A DNA stretch of 11,960 bases, taken from positions 1-11,960 of the forward strand of contig WTHY01000090.1 in the NCBI GenBank assembly GCA_011522945.1, in the 5' to 3' direction. Shown here one piece after another: positions 7,181 through 11,960 of the stretch (position 1 is the first letter of the stretch; every line of letters starts with the position of its first letter). Below the pieces are notes generated by a model, which had not been told where the DNA came from, did no database searches, and worked only from the letters and a program-made list of their open reading frames with translations. The position numbers and the translations under genes were made by a program. The stretch is from Alphaproteobacteria bacterium (lineage in GTDB: Bacteria; Pseudomonadota; Alphaproteobacteria; Puniceispirillales; Puniceispirillaceae).

Positions 7181-7567
7181 ATGACCCAGCCGATCAGCCA
7201 TTTTCAAAAGCGGAATGTGAAATTATCCGACAAGCGCACCTCTCTCGTACTTGATAGGTATCACTGGGCACAGCTTGATCAGATACTTATCCACGAATCA
7301 GTGGAATTTGATATGCTTATTCAGGATATTGAATTGCGGCGTGGTAGCCTGTCACTAGCATCTGCCTGCCGTATTTTTATTCTGATGTATATGCACTACA
7401 GATTAGAGACACGTGCTAACTACCTATCTCACACACCAGACTGGCAAACTGGTACAGATGACGATGCTACGTCTATTTTTATGCTGGGTGAGCCTGAGGC
7501 AAAACAACCATCAGCCTTATTTCAGGCGCTTAGCTTGTTATCGCGCTATGTTGCGCAAGCTTCATAG
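7181..7567 (+). CDS. Ribbon-helix-helix (RHH_4-type) protein
   Basis: A 128-residue protein whose first 78 residues resemble the RHH_4 family common in alphaproteobacteria: KRNVKLSDKRTSLVLDRYHWAQLDQI (10-35), with a TSLxLxxxxWxxL pattern, and a second helix RRGSLSLASACRIFILMYM (53-71), matching the family's GNLSSALRVFVL. RHH proteins are usually small DNA-binding dimers; RHH_4 proteins themselves are uncharacterised as far as I know. The C-terminal 50 residues (80-128) are acidic to neutral and unrecognised. I chose the ATG at 7181 because it puts the RHH fold at the N-terminus; no good Shine-Dalgarno precedes it (CCCCT sits directly upstream, and AGGA lies about 21 bases away), so it may be weakly translated or leaderless. 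Its 3' end overlaps the convergent pyrD by 38 bp. Confidence 0.75.
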   Translation: MTQPISHFQKRNVKLSDKRTSLVLDRYHWAQLDQILIHESVEFDMLIQDIELRRGSLSLASACRIFILMYMHYRLETRANYLSHTPDWQTGTDDDATSIFMLGEPEAKQPSALFQALSLLSRYVAQAS

Positions 7568-8672
7568 CCTCATCAATAGTGGCTGCCTGTCCACATATAT
7601 TTGCAATATCAGACACACCTGATTTTGCCAGCATATCAGCAAGATTTGTTAAGATATGCGATGGGAGCTCTGGCCCTTGTAAGGCTAAAGCTGAATAGAG
7701 CTGTGTGGTGTCAGCACCAAGCAATAATTTTACATATACATCTTCAGCAGAGCCAATACCGCCAACACCTATAATGGATAGTTTGTCACGCATGCCTGTT
7801 TTCACAAGATGTTTATGCGCATCGGATAGCGTTTGGCTCGCCAGTTTGAAAAGCGGCTTGCCAGACAGTCCGCCTGTTTCCTGTTTATGCACACTTTTAA
7901 GGCTATCTGGACGGCTGATAGTTGTATTTGTAAGAATCACACCACGAATATCAGCTTCGGCCAACTGGTCTAAAGCCGCTATTAGCTGCTGATGTTCCAT
8001 ATCTGGCGCCAATTTCACAAAGACAGGCACGCTAGCCGCATAATCTACTGGCGCATTTTCAGGCGCATTTTCAGACGCATCTGCTAAGCCACTAGCAACA
8101 GCACCTAAAATTTCAGGAAGTCGCATCGCATCCTGCAAATCACGTAAACCTGGCGTGTTAGGTGAGCTAATATTTACGGTTAGATAATCTGCCAGTGCAG
8201 CAAAAGATTTTGCCCCGTCATAATAATCTGTAGCAGGATCAGCACTTAGTTTATTGGCCCCAATATTAATGCCCAGAACACCAGCAGCCTGTCCCTTATT
8301 ACGATAGGTGATAAGACGTTGTAAGGCGCGATCACGCCCTTCACTATTAAAGCCATACCGGTTAATGACAGCTACATCTTCTGCAAGGCGGAACACACGC
8401 GGCTTTGGATTTCCAGGCTGAGGGTGCGGGGTAATCGTCCCAACCTCGACATGGCCAAATCCGAGCTGAAACGCACCTGCCATGGCTTCTGCATTTTTAT
8501 CAAACCCAGCTGCCAAACCAAGAGGATTATCAAATTGCAATCCAGCCACCCGAACTGGCAATGATGGTAGGGAGGGTCTCGGCGCTATGCCAAAACGAAG
8601 GGCCTGAACAGCAGCTTTATGGGCTGCTTCTGCTGGCAGCAACCGCGCTGTTTTTGCCAGCAAAGGCCACAT
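7530..8672 (-). CDS. pyrD: Dihydroorotate dehydrogenase (quinone), class 2
   Basis: PyrD oxidises dihydroorotate to orotate in pyrimidine synthesis, passing electrons through FMN to membrane quinone. The 380 residues begin with the amphipathic helical segment of class 2 enzymes (PLLAKTARLLPAEAAHKAAV, 3-22). The FMN/orotate motifs follow: AAGFDKNAEAM (54-64), GHVEVGTITPHPQPGNPKPR (73-92), INRYGFNSEG (103-112), NISSPNTPGLRDLQ (167-180; the second Ser, 170, fits the catalytic serine of class 2), VFVKLAPDM (217-225), LTNTTISRP (247-255) and IIGVGGI (300-306). An extra loop at 200-208 reads ENAPENAP, from a 12-base tandem repeat. The ATG overlaps the lysS stop by one base (TAATG), so the two genes are translationally coupled. 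The 3' end overlaps the convergent RHH gene. Confidence 0.97.
   Translation of the reverse strand: MWPLLAKTARLLPAEAAHKAAVQALRFGIAPRPSLPSLPVRVAGLQFDNPLGLAAGFDKNAEAMAGAFQLGFGHVEVGTITPHPQPGNPKPRVFRLAEDVAVINRYGFNSEGRDRALQRLITYRNKGQAAGVLGINIGANKLSADPATDYYDGAKSFAALADYLTVNISSPNTPGLRDLQDAMRLPEILGAVASGLADASENAPENAPVDYAASVPVFVKLAPDMEHQQLIAALDQLAEADIRGVILTNTTISRPDSLKSVHKQETGGLSGKPLFKLASQTLSDAHKHLVKTGMRDKLSIIGVGGIGSAEDVYVKLLLGADTTQLYSALALQGPELPSHILTNLADMLAKSGVSDIANICGQAATIDEAMKLAQHSAITS
8050..8073 (-). repeat. Perfect 12-bp tandem duplication inside pyrD
   Basis: GGCGCATTTTCA occurs twice head to tail, with a partial third unit after it. It keeps the reading frame and gives ENAPENAP at residues 201-208, in a loop between the catalytic-loop strand and the VFVKLAPDM strand. 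A recent slippage event is the simplest explanation. Confidence 0.8.
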
Positions 8673-10291
8673 TATGATGCCAGCCTGTCTGCCAGCACAT
8701 CATCCATAAGCTGCAATGATTGCTCTCGACCATAGAGCTTGAAAAAGCCACCCATGCGCGGCCCCTGAGACTGCCCAAGCATCGTTTCATATAAGCAGGC
8801 AAACCACTCACGCAGATTTTCATAACCAGCCTCTTTACCAGCTGCATAAACAGCTGATTGAATCGCCTCTGCATCTGCCGTCATATCAAGCGCAGCAAGA
8901 GAGTCACGCAATTTGGATATGACGGTTTTTTCTGCCTCTGAGGCACGCCGGTAATTTTTAGTAGGACGCACTTTATCCTGATAAAATTGCACAGCGTAAG
9001 CCGCCAACTTATCAAGCTCAGGGTGCGTTTCTGCTGAGCTTCCCGGCGCGTAGTCCGAAATATAGGACCACAAAATATCAGCTGAATCAGCAGAACATAC
9101 AGCAGCTAGATTCAGTAATAATGAGAAGCTTACAGGCATCTCAGCTGCATCCGTAGAACTATCTGTGATTGTGTTTGTTATATGAAAAGATGGATTTTCT
9201 AGCACAGCAGCAGCGTCAGCATCTTTCAGCTTTGAAAGATGCGTGAAATATTCGTCAACTGTCTTAGGAATAATGTCAAAATACAGCCGTTTTGCACGTT
9301 TTGGCTGACCATACATAAATAGTGCCAGAGATTCAGATGAGCCATAGGTCAGCCATTCCTCGACAGACAGGCCATTCCCTTTGGATTTTGAGATTTTCTC
9401 TCCATTTTGATCAAGAAACAGCTCATAGGACAGACCTGTTGGCGGCGTGCCACCTAGCACACGCACAATCTTTGAGGATAGTGTCACAGAATCAATGAGA
9501 TCTTTTCCGCTCATCTCATAATCAACACCAAGCGCAAACCAGCGCATTGCCCAATCTGCTTTCCATTGTAATTTACACGCGCCGCCCGTCACTGGCACAA
9601 CCATCTCATCACCATCATTTGGATCAATATAGGTTATTGTGCCAGCTGCCACATCCTGGGCAATCACTTTCGCCTGCAAAACCTGTCCTGTTTTCGGACA
9701 AATGGGCAGGAATGGGCTGTAGGTCTCACGCCGCTCAGGGCCTAAGGTTGGCAGAATGACATTAATGACCTTCTCATAATTGGCCAACATATGCAGCAGA
9801 GCCTCATCGAACCGGCCAGAGGCGTAAATTTCTGTTGAGCTTACAAATTCATAATCAAACCCAAACCCATCTAGAAAGGCTTGCAGACGGGCATTATTAT
9901 GCGCGCCAAAACTGTCATGTGTGCCAAAGGGATCTGGCACTTTCGTCAATGGCATATTAATCTGATCAGCCAATAATTCTGGATTTGGTACATTGTCAGG
10001 GACTTTACGAAGCCCATCCATATCATCAGAAAAACAGACAAGGCGTGTTGGACGACCTGTTAAAATTTCAAAAGCACGCCGCACCATAGAGGTGCGAACA
10101 ACCTCGCCAAATGTGCCTATATGGGGCAGGCCTGATGGCCCATAGCCTGTTTCAAACAAGATAGGCGTATCATCACCCTTGCCCATTTTTGCGAGCCTAT
10201 CACGAAGCGCCCGTGCCTCCTGGAACGGCCAGGCTTTTGCATCTGCTGCCAAGCTGGTAAATTGCTCTGCCATTACATCTGAAACTTGCAT
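8672..10291 (-). CDS. lysS: Lysyl-tRNA synthetase, class I (archaeal type)
   Basis: This enzyme charges tRNA-Lys with lysine. The 539 residues belong to the class I LysRS family (also called LysK), unrelated to the common class II LysRS; it is typical of archaea and of some bacteria including alphaproteobacteria. The Rossmann-fold signatures are present: GPSGLPHIGTFGEVVRT (51-67) contains the HIGH-type motif HIGT, and GEKISKSKGNGLS (297-309) contains the KMSKS-type motif KISKS. LVCFSDDMDGLRKVP (84-98) and KLQWKADWAMRWFALGVDYEMSGKD (240-264) are also diagnostic. The C-terminal half is the helical anticodon-binding cage. I chose the ATG at 10291, with AAAGG about 8 bases upstream; a second in-frame ATG at 10273 lacks one. 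It is the first gene of a lysS-pyrD pair and is divergent from the helicase gene. Confidence 0.97.
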   Translation of the reverse strand: MQVSDVMAEQFTSLAADAKAWPFQEARALRDRLAKMGKGDDTPILFETGYGPSGLPHIGTFGEVVRTSMVRRAFEILTGRPTRLVCFSDDMDGLRKVPDNVPNPELLADQINMPLTKVPDPFGTHDSFGAHNNARLQAFLDGFGFDYEFVSSTEIYASGRFDEALLHMLANYEKVINVILPTLGPERRETYSPFLPICPKTGQVLQAKVIAQDVAAGTITYIDPNDGDEMVVPVTGGACKLQWKADWAMRWFALGVDYEMSGKDLIDSVTLSSKIVRVLGGTPPTGLSYELFLDQNGEKISKSKGNGLSVEEWLTYGSSESLALFMYGQPKRAKRLYFDIIPKTVDEYFTHLSKLKDADAAAVLENPSFHITNTITDSSTDAAEMPVSFSLLLNLAAVCSADSADILWSYISDYAPGSSAETHPELDKLAAYAVQFYQDKVRPTKNYRRASEAEKTVISKLRDSLAALDMTADAEAIQSAVYAAGKEAGYENLREWFACLYETMLGQSQGPRMGGFFKLYGREQSLQLMDDVLADRLAS

Positions 10292-10381
10292 TGTCTTTGC
10301 CTTTGACCACGCCCATATGCGAAACCCAATCTTGTATTGTGCGATATGATCGTGACATCTATTTTTATGATTTGTGGCGCC

Positions 10382-10410
10382 AAGCTATTTTTTTGCACGT
10401 GCTGGGTCAA
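10382..10410 (-). promoter_or_regulatory. Possible promoter of lysS-pyrD
   Basis: On the - strand TTGACC (10405-10410) and TAGCTT (10382-10387) are separated by 17 bases. The -35 hexamer equals that of rpmB; the -10 is poor. It would give a leader of about 85 bases. Pattern match only. Confidence 0.35.
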
Positions 10411-10483
10411 GCTTAATTCCCTGCATTAGACATAAACCACCCTATTTCTGGTGATTTTAGACCACCATCTGGCAAATCTAACT

Positions 10484-10518
10484 AGCCCTGAGGGTGTCGC
10501 CACCCTATAGTGAGGGCT
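10484..10518 (+). promoter_or_regulatory. Nested stem-loop that can pair with the helicase ribosome binding site
   Basis: Just before the helicase start, an inner hairpin AGGGTG (10491-10496) / CACCCT (10501-10506) has the loop TCGC. It is enclosed by an outer stem AGCCCT (10484-10489) / AGGGCT (10513-10518). The outer right arm is the Shine-Dalgarno region itself (GAGGG, 10512-10516). If the mRNA starts upstream of 10484, folding would hide the ribosome binding site. The pairing is seen in the sequence; a regulatory role is inference. Confidence 0.4.
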
Positions 10519-10520
10519 CT

Positions 10521-11960
10521 ATGAAAAGGCTCACGAATTTTTCCGATCTTTTGACAACGCCAGTGCTGTATCCACAGCCGCGCTCTGCTTTATGGGTGTC
10601 CTCCGAAGGTGAGATGCAGGAGCTAGATTTCATGCGTCTGCCAGATTATCTGGCAACCCAGATACCACTTATTTGTCATCGCCGCTGGACACAAGCGAAA
10701 ATACATCATGATATTACAGATTATCTTGATGTGCTGGAACTATTTGCCTTTGTGCGTCCTGCGCGTTTCTGTTTGCCAACACCTGGTGGACTGGCAGAAC
10801 AACTAGGCTTAGCACGCCCAAATAGCGCCTCTGAGGCTGCCATTACAATCGCCAAGGCTGCCCTTGCATTATTTGATATCATTGGTGCAGCTCCTGCCGA
10901 AGACCGGCGACAAATGCGCGATATTGCTGAGATGATGGCAAAAGGGGGCTGGGGTTGGGGCAACTTGGTCCTAGATTATCTAGGTGTCACCTCTGTATCT
11001 GCTGGCCCGCCTGATGGACGCCAAGCTGCTATTTGGGCGCATCTTGCAGAAGCGCCGGAAACTGTTGGACGCGGTGAGCCTGGTATCCGCCCTGTAATGC
11101 CAGACGCCGCACGTACAAGGCTGTCAGAGATGCTAGGCACACAATCAGAGCCACGCCTGACACAATCTGATTATGCGGCTGCAACAGCAGCTATTTTTGA
11201 TCAGCCAGAAACAGGTCCATCACCAACCCTGCTTTTGTCTGAGGCCGGGACAGGAACAGGTAAAACCCTTGGCTATCTCGCCCCCGCCAGCCTATGGGCT
11301 GAAATGAATGATGCGCCCGTCTGGGTCAGCACCTATACCCGCACCCTTCAGCATCAGATTGCTGATGAGTTGAGCCGACTACCAGTCAAAACAGATAAAA
11401 ATGGTCAGCCACGCTCTACAAAACCCGTTGTGATACGCAAAGGACGCGAAAATTACCTTTGTATCCTTAATCTAGAAGAAGCGCTTGGCACAATGCCGGG
11501 ACAACCTGCGATGGCGATACCGCTAGGATTGATGGCCCGCTGGACAGCTGCCAGCGAAGATGGCGATTTAACAGGGGCTAGCTTTCCAGCCTGGCTCGTC
11601 GATCTTGTGGGGGCACGCTTCACAACCAGCCTAGCTGACAGGCGCGGTGAATGTATTCATTCTGCCTGCACGCATTATCATAAATGTTTTGTTGAGAAGT
11701 CTGTGAGAGCTGCCAGATCAGCTGATATTGTTGTCGCCAATCATGCTTTAGCTATGATTCAGGCCGCATTTTCCGGACCTGGGGAAAGAGATCGTCCCAC
11801 ACGTTATATTTTTGATGAGGGGCATCACGTTTTTGAAGCTGCTGATTCAGCCTTTAGCGCAGCACTTACAGCCATTGAGGCGGCTGAGATGCGGCGCTGG
11901 GTGCGCGGTGCAGAAGATGGGCGGCGTGGCAGAGCGCGCGGCTTAACACGTCGTTTGGGG
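10521..11960 (+). CDS. XPD/DinG-type ATP-dependent DNA helicase, N-terminal part (runs off window)
   Basis: An open frame of 480 codons reaches the window end without a stop. It is a superfamily 2 helicase of the DinG/XPD group, which unwinds DNA 5' to 3' in repair or replication-stress responses. Residues 1-210 are an N-terminal extension seen in the alphaproteobacterial version. The motor follows: RLTQSDYAAA (212-221, Q-motif-like), Walker A EAGTGTGKTLGYLAPA (241-256), motif Ia VSTYTRTLQHQ (269-279), then four cysteines Cys314, Cys378, Cys383 and Cys389 (YLC ... EC ... AC ... KC) placed as in the [4Fe-4S] domain of XPD, then ADIVVANHAL (401-410) and Walker B FDEGHH (431-436, a DEAH-type box written DEGH). 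Motifs III-VI lie beyond the window. The ATG at 10521 has GAGGG 4 bases upstream. It is divergent from lysS. Confidence 0.93.
   Translation, partial: MKRLTNFSDLLTTPVLYPQPRSALWVSSEGEMQELDFMRLPDYLATQIPLICHRRWTQAKIHHDITDYLDVLELFAFVRPARFCLPTPGGLAEQLGLARPNSASEAAITIAKAALALFDIIGAAPAEDRRQMRDIAEMMAKGGWGWGNLVLDYLGVTSVSAGPPDGRQAAIWAHLAEAPETVGRGEPGIRPVMPDAARTRLSEMLGTQSEPRLTQSDYAAATAAIFDQPETGPSPTLLLSEAGTGTGKTLGYLAPASLWAEMNDAPVWVSTYTRTLQHQIADELSRLPVKTDKNGQPRSTKPVVIRKGRENYLCILNLEEALGTMPGQPAMAIPLGLMARWTAASEDGDLTGASFPAWLVDLVGARFTTSLADRRGECIHSACTHYHKCFVEKSVRAARSADIVVANHALAMIQAAFSGPGERDRPTRYIFDEGHHVFEAADSAFSAALTAIEAAEMRRWVRGAEDGRRGRARGLTRRLG

Noticed and set aside
10721..10963. 80-codon open frame on the - strand
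   Set aside because: A shadow frame inside the helicase gene, low in complexity and without family features.
1..11960. Mobile element, CRISPR array, toxin-antitoxin or defence system
   Set aside because: No transposase, integrase, regular repeat-spacer pattern or recognised defence protein was found. The RHH gene has no adjacent toxin partner: its neighbours are rpmB and pyrD.

Overview
The window reads as a chromosomal segment from an alphaproteobacterium of moderate GC content. Three things point there: the gene order aroB / CNNM-CBS protein / ... / bolA / J-domain protein / cobS / cobT, the aerobic-type cobaltochelatase genes, and a class I (archaeal-type) lysyl-tRNA synthetase. A marine lineage of the SAR116 kind would fit, but that is inference. 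Almost everything here is core metabolism or housekeeping. I see no insertion sequence, phage gene, CRISPR array, tRNA or rRNA.

Left part (1-2372, all + strand): the 3' end of aroB (shikimate pathway), then a membrane CNNM/CBS/CorC_HlyC protein whose ATG overlaps the aroB stop by one base, then a DUF2889 protein 2 bp further on. These look like one transcript. A 218-bp gap (2373-2590) separates it from the convergent bolA gene (- strand) and holds a degraded second copy of the bolA 3' end. bolA is divergent from a + strand run encoding a J-domain protein with an N-terminal Cys/His cluster, CobS (AAA+ ATPase) and CobT (VWA protein). CobS and CobT are two of the three subunits of aerobic cobaltochelatase (cobalamin synthesis); the large subunit CobN is not in the window.

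Middle part (6493-7567): a 228-bp gap ends in a bidirectional terminator shared by cobT (+) and rpmB (-). rpmB (ribosomal protein L28) has a clear sigma70-type promoter. Divergent from it is a small ribbon-helix-helix (RHH_4-type) gene. The gap between the two carries three odd-centred palindromes that could be operators.

Right part (7530-11960): pyrD (class 2 dihydroorotate dehydrogenase) and class I lysS lie on the - strand as an overlapping pair (TAATG). The pyrD 3' end overlaps the 3' end of the RHH gene by 38 bp. Divergent from lysS, a large XPD/DinG-type helicase with an Fe-S cysteine set starts at 10521 and runs off the window. Its leader can fold so as to pair with its own ribosome binding site.

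No new multi-gene system is evident. The observations most worth checking are the helicase leader structure, the palindrome cluster beside the RHH gene, the J-domain protein tied to cobST, and the bolA remnant.
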